Shown: in pieces, positions 52,622-62,024 of the stretch
How the letters are laid out: each line of letters opens with the position of its first letter
Numbering within the stretch: position 1 is the first letter of the stretch
DNA from: Olavius algarvensis Delta 4 endosymbiont
GTDB taxonomy: Bacteria; Desulfobacterota; Desulfobacteria; Desulfobacterales; CAJINA01
NCBI GenBank assembly: GCA_905176665.1
Contig: CAJINA010000021.1
Coordinates: 28,086 to 92,085 of the forward strand
Reading direction: 5' to 3'
DNA length: 64,000 nucleotides
The notes under the pieces: model-generated
Database searches by the model: none
The model's input: the letters and a program-made list of their open reading frames with translations, nothing else
Told to the model about the DNA's origin: nothing
Position numbers and translations under genes: made by a program

Positions 52622-53458
52622 ATGGCATCCGAAAAAACTCCCCCCAGCGTGAGTGTCATCATCCCGACCTATAACCGCGGATGGACTTTAACCGACGCGA
52701 TAGATTCCGTAATTGCCCAGACATTTCAAGATTTTGAATTGATTGTCGTGGATGACGGTTCGGAAGACAACACGGCGGAGTTGCTGGCTGATTATGGTTG
52801 TGCTATCCAGGCCATCCGGCAGGCCAACGCCGGGGTAAGTGCCGCCCGCAATGCCGGTATCCGAGCGGCCGGCGGTGAGTTTATCGCCTTTCTGGATTCG
52901 GATGATCGCTGGCTGCCCGACAAGTTACAGGTGCAGACGGCCTATTTCAACACCCACCCGGCGGCCGTTATCTGTCAGACCGAAGAGATCTGGATCCGGA
53001 ACGGGAAGCGGGTCAATCCTAAAAAGGTGCATAAAAAGCCATCCGGCCAGATCTTCAGGCCGTCTCTGGCCCTTTGCCTGGTCAGTCCCTCCGCGGTGAT
53101 GCTCCGCCGGGAAGTGTTCGATGAGATCGGCGGATTTGATGAAACCCTGCCGGCCTGCGAGGACTATGATCTCTGGCTCCGGATCAGTGCCCGCTATCCG
53201 GTATACCTGGTTGATACACCCCTGATCATCAAAACAGGTGGACACGCAGATCAGCTTTCCCAGATGGTCGGTCTGGACCGCTACCGCATTCAAGCCATCG
53301 TAAAACTGCTCGGGGATGGAAAGCTGACCCCGCTGCGTCGGGCGGCGGCCATTGAGATGCTTGTGAAAAAGGCCGCCATCTATGCTTCCGGCTGTCGCAA
53401 ACGGGGAAAGATTGAAGAAGCCCTGAGCTATGAGAAGCTCATTGCCAGCTATCGGTGA
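52622..53458 (+). CDS. Family 2 glycosyltransferase
   Basis: A 278-residue GT-A fold glycosyltransferase, GT2 family. The N terminus SVSVIIPTYNRGWTLTDAIDSV and VVDDGSEDNT (Asp44/Asp45) bind the nucleotide, and the DxD-type motif is FLDSDDRW (Asp92, Asp94, Asp95). ACEDYDLWLRIS (~178-189) holds the likely catalytic base region. It transfers a sugar to a cell-envelope or exopolysaccharide acceptor, at the cytoplasmic face since there is no membrane helix. The start at 52622 fits the beginning of homology; the open frame before it has no ribosome site. It is isolated from other polysaccharide genes. Confidence 0.88.
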   Translation: MASEKTPPSVSVIIPTYNRGWTLTDAIDSVIAQTFQDFELIVVDDGSEDNTAELLADYGCAIQAIRQANAGVSAARNAGIRAAGGEFIAFLDSDDRWLPDKLQVQTAYFNTHPAAVICQTEEIWIRNGKRVNPKKVHKKPSGQIFRPSLALCLVSPSAVMLRREVFDEIGGFDETLPACEDYDLWLRISARYPVYLVDTPLIIKTGGHADQLSQMVGLDRYRIQAIVKLLGDGKLTPLRRAAAIEMLVKKAAIYASGCRKRGKIEEALSYEKLIASYR

Positions 53459-53816
53459 ACACAAAATATCTATTTGAAATCGCAAGATAAGTGTGATATC
53501 ATCCAGCTTTCTTGTTGAATTCCAACATCCATAGAAAGAGGTTGATTCTCTCAGAGCGGGACAGGCGTTGCCGAGCAGTTGCGTATTAATACGGTACTCC
53601 ACCGGGATTCCAGCTAAACAACCTCACCGGGACAATCTTTTATAAGCAGATCGGGTTATTACAGTAAGTTTCTGAAATCAGAGACTATGTGCTCATCTTT
53701 TTTTATTGAAAGGAGGGTAATAAACCGTGTAACGAGCAATTCAGCTTCAAATCCCAGAACCCGCATGCAACCGTGCCGGTTCCAGGCATTTAATAACCAC
53801 TGATAAGGAGGAACAG
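53459..53816. other. Leader/promoter region of the TAXI-TRAP operon, 358 bp
   Basis: It contains a hairpin GTTTCTGA-AA-TCAGAGAC (53668-53685, with one G-T pair), a T-run at 53697-53704, and a strong GAAAGGAGGG (53707-53716) followed nine bases later by GTG TAA, a start codon directly followed by a stop. The true ribosome site of the binding-protein gene is AAGGAGG at ~53806. A long regulated leader is possible. Confidence 0.4.
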
Positions 53817-54797
53817 ATGAAAAAGGGAATCGTTTTTACAATTGCACTGCTGTTTGGTTTTGCGCTCATGGTGGGTGCCTCGGCTGAGCCGGTTCAAGCC
53901 GGGCAGACCTTTGTTACCATCGGGACCGGCGGCGTGACCGGTGTCTATTATCCCACCGGCGGGGCTATCTGCCGTCTGGTCAACAAAACCCGCAAAACCC
54001 ATGGGATTCGCTGCTCGGTCGAAAGTACCGGCGGTTCCGTCTACAACCTCAACACCATCGCCGCCGGCGAGCTGGATATGGGTGTGGCCCAGTCTGACTG
54101 GCAGTACCATGCCTACAACGGTAGCAGCAAATTTAAAGACAAGGGTGCCAACAAGAGCCTGCGGGCGGTATTTTCCGTGCACCCCGAACCTTTCACCGTG
54201 GTTGCCCGGGCCGACTCCGGCATCAAAAAATTCGCTGATCTGAAAGGTAAAAGAGTCAACATCGGCAACCCCGGTTCCGGTCAGCGCGGGACCATGGAAG
54301 TAGTAATGGCCGCTTACGGCTGGGACAAAGGTGATTTCAAACTGGCTTCCGAACTGAAATCCGCCGAGCAGTCCAAGGCCCTGTGCGACAACAAGATTGA
54401 TGCTATGGTATTTACCGTAGGTCATCCCAGTGGCTCCATTAAAGAAGCCACCACATCCTGCGATTCGGTGATGGTGGAAGTAGCTGGTATGAAAATTGAC
54501 AAACTGGTAAAAGACGCCGATTACTACCGGACGGCAACGATCCCGGGCGGCATGTACCGTGGAACCGCCATGGACACCAAGACCTTTGGTGTGGGCGCCA
54601 CGTTCGTAAGCTCCTCCAAGGTTCCGGACAAGGTTATCTACAACGTGGTCAAGGCGGTATTCGACAATTTTGACCAGTTCAAAAAACTGCATCCGGCTTT
54701 CAAAAACCTGAAAGAATCCGAGATGATCAAAGACGGTCTCTCCGCACCGCTGCACAACGGTGCCAAGAAATACTACAAAGAGAGAGGCTGGCTGTAA
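53817..54797 (+). CDS. TAXI family TRAP solute-binding protein (first of tandem pair)
   Basis: A 326-residue periplasmic protein with signal peptide ([17 protein letters not shown], cleavage near VQAGQ). The TAXI marks are [54 protein letters not shown] and [18 protein letters not shown] proteins bind small organic acids or similar solutes for TRAP permeases. Ribosome site AAGGAGG, 6 bases before the ATG. It is the first gene of the operon with a second TAXI gene, the fused permease and uspA. A perfect 12-bp hairpin right after its stop may raise its message level over the rest. Confidence 0.95.
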   Translation: MKKGIVFTIALLFGFALMVGASAEPVQAGQTFVTIGTGGVTGVYYPTGGAICRLVNKTRKTHGIRCSVESTGGSVYNLNTIAAGELDMGVAQSDWQYHAYNGSSKFKDKGANKSLRAVFSVHPEPFTVVARADSGIKKFADLKGKRVNIGNPGSGQRGTMEVVMAAYGWDKGDFKLASELKSAEQSKALCDNKIDAMVFTVGHPSGSIKEATTSCDSVMVEVAGMKIDKLVKDADYYRTATIPGGMYRGTAMDTKTFGVGATFVSSSKVPDKVIYNVVKAVFDNFDQFKKLHPAFKNLKESEMIKDGLSAPLHNGAKKYYKERGWL

Positions 54798-54806
54798 GCT
54801 GACCTG

Positions 54807-54835
54807 ATAGAGGGGGGCACAGCGCCCCCCTCTAT
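54807..54835 (+). other. Strong intercistronic stem-loop between the two TAXI genes
   Basis: ATAGAGGGGGGC (54807-54818) and GCCCCCCTCTAT (54824-54835) make a perfect 12-bp stem with a 5-base loop, 10 bases after the first TAXI stop. No T-run follows, so it may protect the 3' end of the upstream message or cause only partial termination. Confidence 0.7.
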
Positions 54836-55024
54836 GTTCAGAAGCTGCTTCAAAGCTTACCACGAGATGCGTTGCGGACACGGATAGGTTAGCTTCTGAT
54901 GATCTGCAACGGATTCCCCGGGATGGCACTTGGGCTGTCCGGGGGGGGCTTTTAAACCGCTTCTTAACAGACCGGCCGCCTGTAAATACTCCGGCCGGAT
55001 ACCCGCTGGTTCGAGGTAACACCC

Positions 55025-55990
55025 ATGAAAAAGTTAGTCATATGTTGGGGCACTTGGCTGCTGTGCCTGGCCTTTGTTGTGCCGGCTGCGTCTTTTGCTG
55101 ATGAACAGATTTTGATCGGCACCGGCAGCAAGGACGGCGTCTACTACTACGCCGGCAAAGCGCTCTGCCGCATCATCAACACAAAGGTCAAAGGCGTGGC
55201 CTGTGAGGTCGTGGATACCCCCGGGTCGCTGTATAATCTAAGCAATGTGCGGGACGGCGGTCTGGATATTGGCGTGGCCCAATCTGACTGGCAATACCAC
55301 GCAGTCAAGGGTACCGGGCCGGTAAAGTTTATGGACGGCGCCTTTAAAAATCTGCGGGCCCTGTTTTCACTACATGCTGAACCTTTCACCCTGGTGGTGC
55401 GCCGGGATGCAAAAATTACCCGGTTGGATGAAATTGTGGGCCACAAGGTCAACATCGGGAACCCCGGGTCGGGACAACGGGCTACCATGGAGGTCGTCAT
55501 GCGGGCCATGAAGTGGTCCCACAAGGATTTTAAGCATGTGGAGGAACTCAATGCTTCCGAACAATCTTTAGCCCTGTGCAATAATCGCGTCCAGGCCATG
55601 GTGTATACCGTCGGTCATCCCAATGCGTCGGTTTCCAAAGCAGCCAGATTGTGCAACGCTACTATCGCGACGGTTGATGGACCGGTGATCGACAACCTGG
55701 TGGCTGCCAATCCCTACTACAGCTACACGGACATCCCCGGAAACATGTACCCCGGCATACCGGATCCTGTGCGGACGTTCGGGGTAACCGCTACGGTCGT
55801 GACGTCTTCCGATATGTCCACCGATACGGTCTACCGGATCGTGCGGGCCCTGTTTGAGAACCTGGACGATTTTCGCAAACTGCACCCCGCCTTCAATGTG
55901 CTGCAGCCCGAGAAAATGGTGCGCGATGGAATATCCGCCGAACTGCATGAAGGTGCCAAACAATACTACCGGGAGAAAGGGCTGTTGTAG
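55025..55990 (+). CDS. TAXI family TRAP solute-binding protein (second of tandem pair)
   Basis: A 321-residue paralogue of the preceding protein, with signal peptide (cleavage near SFADEQ) and the marks [53 protein letters not shown] and MVYTVGHPNASVSK. It shares most of its motif residues with the first copy but differs clearly outside them, so it may bind another solute or another state of the same one. Ribosome site GAGG 8 bases before the ATG. The permease gene starts 47 bases after its stop. Confidence 0.94.
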   Translation: MKKLVICWGTWLLCLAFVVPAASFADEQILIGTGSKDGVYYYAGKALCRIINTKVKGVACEVVDTPGSLYNLSNVRDGGLDIGVAQSDWQYHAVKGTGPVKFMDGAFKNLRALFSLHAEPFTLVVRRDAKITRLDEIVGHKVNIGNPGSGQRATMEVVMRAMKWSHKDFKHVEELNASEQSLALCNNRVQAMVYTVGHPNASVSKAARLCNATIATVDGPVIDNLVAANPYYSYTDIPGNMYPGIPDPVRTFGVTATVVTSSDMSTDTVYRIVRALFENLDDFRKLHPAFNVLQPEKMVRDGISAELHEGAKQYYREKGLL

Positions 55991-56037
55991 GCCGGCCCGG
56001 CTTTTGCCATTTGCAACCCTCCGGGAGGGAGAGCTGT

Positions 56038-58635
56038 ATGAGTGAACAACAGGAAAAAACCCATGAAGTAGACGATGCTGCTATGCAGGACATGGTTGCT
56101 GAAACCGAAACCGGTGCGCGCAATCCCACTGGAGCGATTCCAAAGAAAGTCCTATTTTTCGTGCCCCTGATCTGGACCCTGTTTCAGCTCTGGTACGCAT
56201 CGCCCCTGCCTTTCATATTCAATGTTTTCGTTCTAAACGATACGGAAGCGCGTGCAATCCATCTGGCCTTTGCGATATTTTTATCCTACACGGCATATCC
56301 GACATTCAAATCATCGCCGCGGAGCTATATTCCGATTCAAGACTGGATCGTGGGACTGATCGGGGCTTTTTGCTCGGCCTACCTGTGGATTTTCTATGTT
56401 GAACTGTCTGACCGCCCGGGTGACCCGACCCAACTTGACCTGGTTGTTGCCGCCATCGGTATTTTAACCCTGCTCGAAGCAACCCGCCGGGCACTGGGTC
56501 CACCGCTGATGGCGGTTTGCGCCGTGTTCATGATTTATACATTTGGGGGTCCCCACATGCCGGATGTGATTGCCCACAAGGGGGCCAGTTTTACGAAGGG
56601 CATGGGGCATTACTGGCTCTCCACTGAAGGTGTCTTCGGCGTTGCCCTGGGAGTTTCCACAAGTATGGTGTTCATGTTCGTGCTGTTTGGCGCCCTGCTG
56701 GAAGCGGCCGGTGCCGGCAACTATTTTATAAGGACCGCCTTTGCCGGGCTCGGCCACCTGCGCGGCGGGCCGGCCAAGGCCGCCGTGATCTCGTCCGGCC
56801 TCACCGGCCTGGTATCCGGATCATCGATTGCCAATGTTGTGACCACCGGTACATTCACGATCCCACTGATGAAAAAGGTCGGTTTTTCAAAGGAAAAATC
56901 AGGGGCAGTCGAAGTGGCCTGCTCAACTAACGGCCAGTTGATGCCCCCGGTCATGGGCGCTGCCGCCTTCCTGATGGTCGAATATGTCGGCATTTCCTAC
57001 GTTGAGGTCATCAAACACGCTTTTCTGCCAGCGATTATTTCCTATATTGCCCTGGTTTACATTGTGCACCTGGAAGCCTGTAAAATGGGCCTCAAGCGGA
57101 TGGAGAAGCCGGGTGTTAAAAAAACAATGATTTCAACAATGTTATCAGCTGTGATGACTTTTCTGTTTATCATCATCATGGGCGGTGTAACCTATTACGG
57201 GTTGGGCTGGATTAAAACACTAACTGGTGGGGCCGCCATCTATATCATCGCGGTGTTGATGTTTGTCGTCTACCTTTTGCTGATTGCGTTTGCTTGTAAA
57301 GTACCGGAACTCGAAACCAGTCTGGAGATTAAAGTGCTGCCCGAGCTGGCACCGACGGCCCAGGCCGGGTACTATTTCCTGTTGCCCATCGTGGTCCTGA
57401 TGTGGTGCCTGGTGGTGGAACGCTTTTCACCATCCCTGTCGGCTTACTGGGCCACGATCCTGTTGATATTCATCGTGCTGACTCAGCGCCCTCTGAAAGG
57501 ATTTTTCCGCAAAGCCAAGGGCGTAGACTTCGCCTTCAAGACTGGCTTCGGCGACATGATCGAAGGGTTTGTCAACGGCGCCCGCAACATGATCGGTATC
57601 GGTGTGGCGACGTCTGCAGCCGGCGTCGTTGTGGGCACGGTAACCCTGACCGGCATCGGTCTGGTCATGACCGAATTTGTGGAGTTCATTTCCGGCGGTA
57701 ACCTGATGCTGATCTTGATTTTTACCGCGGTCATCAGCCTTCTTTTGGGAATGGGACTGCCGACAACAGCCAACTACATCGTTGTGTCCACCCTGATGGC
57801 GCCGGTTATCGTAGACCTGGGGGCCCAGAACGGCCTGATCGTACCTTTGATTGCCGTGCATCTGTTTGTCTTTTATTTCGGTATCCTGGCGGACGATACG
57901 CCGCCGGTGGGCCTGGCGGCTTTTGCCGCAGCCGGTATATCAGGCGGAGATCCCATAAAGACCGGTATCCAGGGCTTTACCTATGATATCCGGACAGCCA
58001 TTTTGCCGTTTATGTTCATCTTCAACACCGAGTTGCTGATCATCGGTGTTTCCAACTGGATGCACCTGGTGGTCGTGGTAGTGATTGCCATTGTCGGGAT
58101 GCTGGTGTTTGCCGCCGGCACCCAGGGGTTCTGGCTGACAAAATGCAAGATCTGGGAAACCCTCGCTTTGCTGCTGATCGCCTTCACCCTGTTCAGGCCC
58201 GGATTCTGGTGGGACCGGGTTTTTCCGCCTCTGCATGAAGAACCGCCCGTCAAGCTTGAGCAGATTGTGGGTGGGATGGAGCCCGGCGCTCTGATCCGAA
58301 TCATGATCGAAGGTGAAAATATGCGTACCGAGGAAAAATTCACCAAAACGGTTATGTTGCCGGTGGGCGATGAAAAGACAGCTACGGAGAGACTGGCGGG
58401 GATTGGCATCGAAACGCGCCAGGAAGACGGGAAAACCCTGATCGACAACATCGTCTTTTCCAGCCCAGCCGAGAAGGCTGGCCTTGATTTTGACCAGATA
58501 ATCCTCAATGTCCAGGTACCGACGAAACGACCACCCAAGCAGTTGATGGTGATTCCGGCCATGCTGCTACTGGGACTGATCGGGTTTCTCCAACTTGGTC
58601 GGGTCCGCAAATTGGAGGCGGCTGCGGCCACGTGA
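56038..58635 (+). CDS. Fused 4TM/12TM TRAP permease with C-terminal DUF3394/PDZ-like region
   Basis: An 865-residue integral membrane protein joining the small (DctQ-like) and large (DctM-like) TRAP subunits, as is usual for TAXI systems. More than 15 hydrophobic helices are visible; the core has GLVSGSSIANVVTTGTFTIP, GQLMPPVMGAAAFLMVEY, LLGMGLPTTANYIVVSTLM and FYFGILADDTPPVGLAAFAA, the ion- and substrate-path signatures. The end (~735-865) is a DUF3394-type region with a PDZ-like sequence (NIVFSSPAEKAGLDFDQIIL) and a last helix. It imports a solute with Na+ or H+. The start at 56038 follows GGGAGGGAG, part of which can pair in a small hairpin (CCCTC/GAGGG, 56017-56029). Confidence 0.95.
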   Translation: MSEQQEKTHEVDDAAMQDMVAETETGARNPTGAIPKKVLFFVPLIWTLFQLWYASPLPFIFNVFVLNDTEARAIHLAFAIFLSYTAYPTFKSSPRSYIPIQDWIVGLIGAFCSAYLWIFYVELSDRPGDPTQLDLVVAAIGILTLLEATRRALGPPLMAVCAVFMIYTFGGPHMPDVIAHKGASFTKGMGHYWLSTEGVFGVALGVSTSMVFMFVLFGALLEAAGAGNYFIRTAFAGLGHLRGGPAKAAVISSGLTGLVSGSSIANVVTTGTFTIPLMKKVGFSKEKSGAVEVACSTNGQLMPPVMGAAAFLMVEYVGISYVEVIKHAFLPAIISYIALVYIVHLEACKMGLKRMEKPGVKKTMISTMLSAVMTFLFIIIMGGVTYYGLGWIKTLTGGAAIYIIAVLMFVVYLLLIAFACKVPELETSLEIKVLPELAPTAQAGYYFLLPIVVLMWCLVVERFSPSLSAYWATILLIFIVLTQRPLKGFFRKAKGVDFAFKTGFGDMIEGFVNGARNMIGIGVATSAAGVVVGTVTLTGIGLVMTEFVEFISGGNLMLILIFTAVISLLLGMGLPTTANYIVVSTLMAPVIVDLGAQNGLIVPLIAVHLFVFYFGILADDTPPVGLAAFAAAGISGGDPIKTGIQGFTYDIRTAILPFMFIFNTELLIIGVSNWMHLVVVVVIAIVGMLVFAAGTQGFWLTKCKIWETLALLLIAFTLFRPGFWWDRVFPPLHEEPPVKLEQIVGGMEPGALIRIMIEGENMRTEEKFTKTVMLPVGDEKTATERLAGIGIETRQEDGKTLIDNIVFSSPAEKAGLDFDQIILNVQVPTKRPPKQLMVIPAMLLLGLIGFLQLGRVRKLEAAAAT

Positions 58636-58660
58636 TGCTTGTTGTCGCGAGTTGTTGTCG

Positions 58661-58688
58661 GCCGCCACAGTTTCTTAGATGTGGCGGC
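58661..58688 (+). other. Stem-loop between TRAP permease and uspA
   Basis: GCCGCCACA (58661-58669) and TGTGGCGGC (58680-58688) form a perfect 9-bp stem with a 10-base loop. No T-run follows. It is the second strong hairpin of this operon. Confidence 0.55.
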
Positions 58689-58730
58689 GGCGAGTGCCGA
58701 TTTGCTGCTATTTTACTATGGGGGTAGACT

Positions 58731-59165
58731 ATGTTTAACAAGATACTGGTGCCGGTAGATATTGATTATCCGAAAACCGCCGCAATCGTTTATCAAAAAG
58801 CCCTTAAAATTGCTGGACTGACTGGTGCTGAAATCCGTCTGGTAAGCGTCATGCCGGGGTACAGTATGCCCATCGTGGCATCGTTTATTTCCGAAGAGAT
58901 GGTTAAAAAAGCCAAGGATCAGGTCAGGGCTACGCTGGAAAAGTTCATTCAGGACAATTGCCAGGAACCGATTACCTACACCATTAAAACCGGTAAAAAC
59001 TGGGAAGAAATCGTGAAGTCTGCGGACAAGTGGGGCGCTGACCTGATTGTCGTGTACCACAACCGCAAACGGGAAAAGAACGAGGTGTTTTCCAACTCAT
59101 GCTCTCAGCGTGTGATGGAGAATGCCAACTGCTCGGTGCTGCGTCTGAGAAATATCCGGGAGTAG
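58731..59165 (+). CDS. Universal stress protein, UspA family
   Basis: A 144-residue UspA domain protein. It begins MFNKILVPVDIDYPKTA, has the hinge GADLIVVYHNRK and ends SCSQRVMENANCSVLRLR. The ATP-binding form of the family has a G-2x-G-9x-G(S/T) motif near the C terminus; here that stretch has no such glycines, so it probably does not bind ATP. Genes of this family often accompany TRAP transporters, where the protein is known in one case (TeaD of Halomonas) to regulate transport. GGGGG lies 7 bases before the ATG. It is the last gene of the TAXI-TRAP operon. Confidence 0.9.
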   Translation: MFNKILVPVDIDYPKTAAIVYQKALKIAGLTGAEIRLVSVMPGYSMPIVASFISEEMVKKAKDQVRATLEKFIQDNCQEPITYTIKTGKNWEEIVKSADKWGADLIVVYHNRKREKNEVFSNSCSQRVMENANCSVLRLRNIRE

Positions 59166-59200
59166 CGGCTTCCTGGCTTCGGAAGTATACATTTCTACTG

Positions 59201-59255
59201 CCCGCGTTCAATTTCTGCCTGCGACAGCTGGGCGGGATTGAACGCGGGCTGTTTT
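59201..59255. terminator. Bidirectional terminator between uspA and the ada-like gene
   Basis: CCCGCGTTCAAT (59201-59212) and ATTGAACGCGGG (59237-59248) make a perfect 12-bp stem around a 24-base loop, followed on the plus strand by CTGTTTTA. It lies 36 bases after uspA, between convergent genes. Confidence 0.6.
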
Positions 59256-59266
59256 AGTTTGGCCTC

Positions 59267-60130
59267 TTAAGCTGACCGGTTACGGGCTGCTTCCCACCCC
59301 AGCAGGGCTTTTTTACGGGCCGAACCCCAGCGGTACCGATGGATGTTCCCGGATTTGGCAATTACCCGGTGGCAGGGAATCAGGTAGCCGACGGGATTGA
59401 TCGCAATCGCGTTGGCGACCGCCCGAAACGCTTTGGGGCGTCCCAGATAGACGGCAATGTCCCGGCAGCTCACTACCCACCCTTCCGGTATTCTCAGCAG
59501 TGCCTTCCATACGTTGACCTGAAAATTGGTACCCTTAAGAAGCAGATTAAAAGGAGTGGCGTCACGGGGATGGTCAGGGTTGAAGATATTTTTCACGATG
59601 GGACCGATTCGGCGGTTCTTCTCGATGAGAGTTGCCCTGGGCCATTTTTTAATAAGTTGATCCAGGGCCGCCAGGTGCTGGCCGCCTTCTACAAATCCCA
59701 GGTGGCAGATCCCTCGTTCCGTCGTCGCTAAAAGGCATTCGCCAAATGGGTTCGCGCTGAATCCATACGAAATTTCCAGCCCGGCCCCTTGCTTTTTGAA
59801 TTCGCCGGGTGTCATGGCCTCGAAGGTGACAAACAGGTCATGCAGGCGTCCCGGACCGGAAAGCCCGGCGTTCAGGGACGCATCCAATAGACTCTGGGAC
59901 TGGGCCAGTTTATCTTTGGTATAATCAAGGGTCAGGTATTGCATAAACTGGATAGGGCTGACGCCGGCCCACCGTTTGAACAACCGGTCAAAGTGATACC
60001 GGCTTAAGTGTACGCTGGCGGCAATTCGATCCAGGTTCGGCCGGGATTTGAAATTTCCCTCAATGTATTGAATGGCCTTTTCGATACGCTGGTAATTGTC
60101 GGATTGATGCGAAAAATCATGTAGCTCCAT
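59267..60130 (-). CDS. Ada-type AraC/methylated-DNA-cysteine methyltransferase fusion
   Basis: A 287-residue protein. Residues ~15-110 are an AraC-type double helix-turn-helix (RIAASVHLSRYHFDRLFKRW, then TPGEFKK), and residues ~120-287 an O6-methylguanine-DNA methyltransferase with NVWKALLRIPEGWVVSCRDIA and the acceptor Cys253 in LIPCHRVIAKSG. It lacks the N-terminal zinc/Cys phosphotriester domain of E. coli Ada, so it can repair O6-alkylguanine but cannot be activated by phosphotriester methylation the same way. Ribosome site GAGG 6 bases before the ATG at 60130; open frame further upstream overlaps the divergent gene and has no domains. alkD at 44062 is the other alkylation-repair gene here. 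Confidence 0.92.
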   Translation of the reverse strand: MELHDFSHQSDNYQRIEKAIQYIEGNFKSRPNLDRIAASVHLSRYHFDRLFKRWAGVSPIQFMQYLTLDYTKDKLAQSQSLLDASLNAGLSGPGRLHDLFVTFEAMTPGEFKKQGAGLEISYGFSANPFGECLLATTERGICHLGFVEGGQHLAALDQLIKKWPRATLIEKNRRIGPIVKNIFNPDHPRDATPFNLLLKGTNFQVNVWKALLRIPEGWVVSCRDIAVYLGRPKAFRAVANAIAINPVGYLIPCHRVIAKSGNIHRYRWGSARKKALLGWEAARNRSA

Positions 60131-60314
60131 GGCAGCCTCTTTGTTTAAATATGTTACCGTCACCATAATCCAGCGATGTGGATAAGGCCACCCGAATATT
60201 GCTGAAAACATCAGCAAGATGCGGGTGGCCGTTTTTCCGCAAAAGGGGTACCAATACAAAAAACCAGCTGATATGGATGCACGGCAACATCTATTCAAAC
60301 AGGAGAAAAAAAGC

Positions 60315-61301
60315 GTGAAGGCCATGAGCATTACCCTGAAACTATCAGCAGATGTGTCGGCTAGTCGCCAATCCGCGGCTGTTAACCGCGCAATGGATTT
60401 CCGAGAATGGGGACTCATCCTCATTTTATCCATCCTCTGGGGAGGTTCCTTCTTTTTCGTGGGGGTGGCCGTAAAGGAAATGACGCCTCTGACCATTGTA
60501 GCAGGGCGGGTAGGCCTCGCGGCGTTTCTGCTATTGGTATATGTCCGGCTGCGTGGCCTGAAAATGCCCGGGTCACCTTGGGAATGGGGCGCGTTTTTCA
60601 TAATGGGGGCCTTGAACAACCTGATCCCCTTCAGCCTGATTGTCTGGGGTCAGACCCACATCGAGAGTAGCCTCGCCAGCATTCTGAATGCCACCACCCC
60701 TATCTTCAGCGCGGTTCTGGCCCACTATTTAACCCGTGAGGAACGTTTGACCATCAACCGCCTTGCCGGCATCCTGATCGGCTGGCTTGGGGTGGCAGCC
60801 TTGATCGGAATCGAGGCCCTGAGAGGGTTTGGCGTTGAAGTACTGGGGCAGATCGCAGTGCTGGGCGCGGCCTTGTCATATGCATTTGCCGCTATCTACG
60901 GACGGCGTTTCAAAGAAATCGATCCGGCTGTCGTCGCCACCGGCATGCTGTGCGGTTCGACCATCATGATCCTGCCCCTGGCGCTGTATGTCGAGCAGCC
61001 CTGGCAGCTGGCCCCCGGCATGGGTTCCGTCGCGGCCCTGTTCGGGCTGGCGGCAATCAGCACATCCCTGGCATACATCATTTACTTTCGGGTTCTGGCC
61101 ACTTCCGGGGCCACAAATCTGCTGTTGGTTACCTTTCTGATCCCCGTCAGTGCTATTATATTGGGTGTTCTGTTTCTGGGAGAGCGGCCCGGCTGGAATG
61201 CCTTTACCGGTATGGGGTTGATATTCATCGGTCTGGTTGCAATCGACGGCCGCCTGATCGAACGCCTGCGGTCTTTGACAGCGAAGGGCGCGCGGTTTTA
61301 G
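60315..61301 (+). CDS. EamA/DMT family permease
   Basis: A 328-residue membrane protein with ten predicted helices and two EamA repeats: LILSILWGGSFFFVGVAVKE in helix 1 and AIILGVLFLGERPGWNAFTG near the end. The middle part has NATTPIFSAVLAHYLTREERL, the family's repeat-1 end. The substrate is unknown. AGGAG lies 9 bases before the GTG at 60315; an ATG three codons later is the alternative. It is divergent from the ada-like gene and separated by a short region, so the two may share a control region. Confidence 0.88.
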   Translation: MKAMSITLKLSADVSASRQSAAVNRAMDFREWGLILILSILWGGSFFFVGVAVKEMTPLTIVAGRVGLAAFLLLVYVRLRGLKMPGSPWEWGAFFIMGALNNLIPFSLIVWGQTHIESSLASILNATTPIFSAVLAHYLTREERLTINRLAGILIGWLGVAALIGIEALRGFGVEVLGQIAVLGAALSYAFAAIYGRRFKEIDPAVVATGMLCGSTIMILPLALYVEQPWQLAPGMGSVAALFGLAAISTSLAYIIYFRVLATSGATNLLLVTFLIPVSAIILGVLFLGERPGWNAFTGMGLIFIGLVAIDGRLIERLRSLTAKGARF

Positions 61302-61387
61302 ACTCCGCGGTGCCGCCGGTCACTGTACTCTCATCGATATTGGTTTTGCTGGCGAAGGGGGCCGAAATCGGGTATAGCGGGAGCATG

Positions 61388-62017
61388 ATGAGCAAACCTG
61401 AGAATCAGGCCGTTTATCGTATCCGAAAAACCTATCGAAAAGAGAACCGGCCCAAGAAGTATAAAAATACCTATACCGTGGCCGATGATCGTGCCGGAAC
61501 GATATTGGCGACATGTGACCTCATTGGCCGGGCGGTTTTCAAAATTCAATCCATCCGGGACCACGAGCAGAAAACCTGGCAGATGAAACCCAATCGCCGT
61601 ATCATGCCTTCTCGCTGGATTGTCACCGATTCCCAACAGCGGATTGCCATGCAATTCGATCAAAAAGTCCTGGGCAAGGTGATGAATCCCTTATACCGCA
61701 CGATGCTGGCTTTGCTGGACGACCAGGGACGAGAAGTGTATCGCCTGGTTGATCCCCGCAAAAGTATCCCCGATCGCATCATGATTGCGACCCCGGGCGA
61801 GTGGGCCCTCATACAGGGCAAGCGGCCCATGGCCAAAATTGTTCGCCTGCCACGCAGTGAAGAACCGGCGAAAGGTTTTTTCGGAAAGCTGAAGAAGGCT
61901 CTGGCCGGGTCAGACCAGGGCTTCGTGAGCGCCGAGCGGACCCATACCCTGGCGGCCCCGGTAGCCCTGGCCATGTTGCTGCTGTTTAATGAACTGGACG
62001 AGCCCGGGCCGGAATAG
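61388..62017 (+). CDS. Unrecognised protein, possibly tubby/LURP-one-like fold
   Basis: A 209-residue cytoplasmic-looking protein, basic at the start (YRIRKTYRKENRPKKYKNTY) and without signal peptide or clear membrane helices except a weakly hydrophobic stretch near the end (PVALAMLLLFNEL). The alternation of short beta-like strands with D-x-x-G turns (VADDRAGTIL, DDQGREVYRLVD) is like the tubby-type LURP-one/scramblase fold, but this is only a pattern impression. ATG ATG at 61385-61390 follows GGGAG; the second ATG has the better spacing. The frame is open far upstream inside the EamA gene, which is a shadow. Confidence 0.6.
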   Translation: MSKPENQAVYRIRKTYRKENRPKKYKNTYTVADDRAGTILATCDLIGRAVFKIQSIRDHEQKTWQMKPNRRIMPSRWIVTDSQQRIAMQFDQKVLGKVMNPLYRTMLALLDDQGREVYRLVDPRKSIPDRIMIATPGEWALIQGKRPMAKIVRLPRSEEPAKGFFGKLKKALAGSDQGFVSAERTHTLAAPVALAMLLLFNELDEPGPE

Positions 62018-62024
62018 AAGATTT

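Noticed and set aside
53668..53704. Hairpin plus T-run in the TAXI leader as a terminator
   Set aside because: The T-run is about 12 bases from the stem and the stem contains a G-T pair, so it is not a convincing intrinsic terminator.
53712..53731. Strong AGGAGGG followed by GTG TAA in the TAXI leader, as a start-stop uORF
   Set aside because: It is a single case with nine-base spacing and nothing else to support it. I mention it in the leader entry but do not call a gene.
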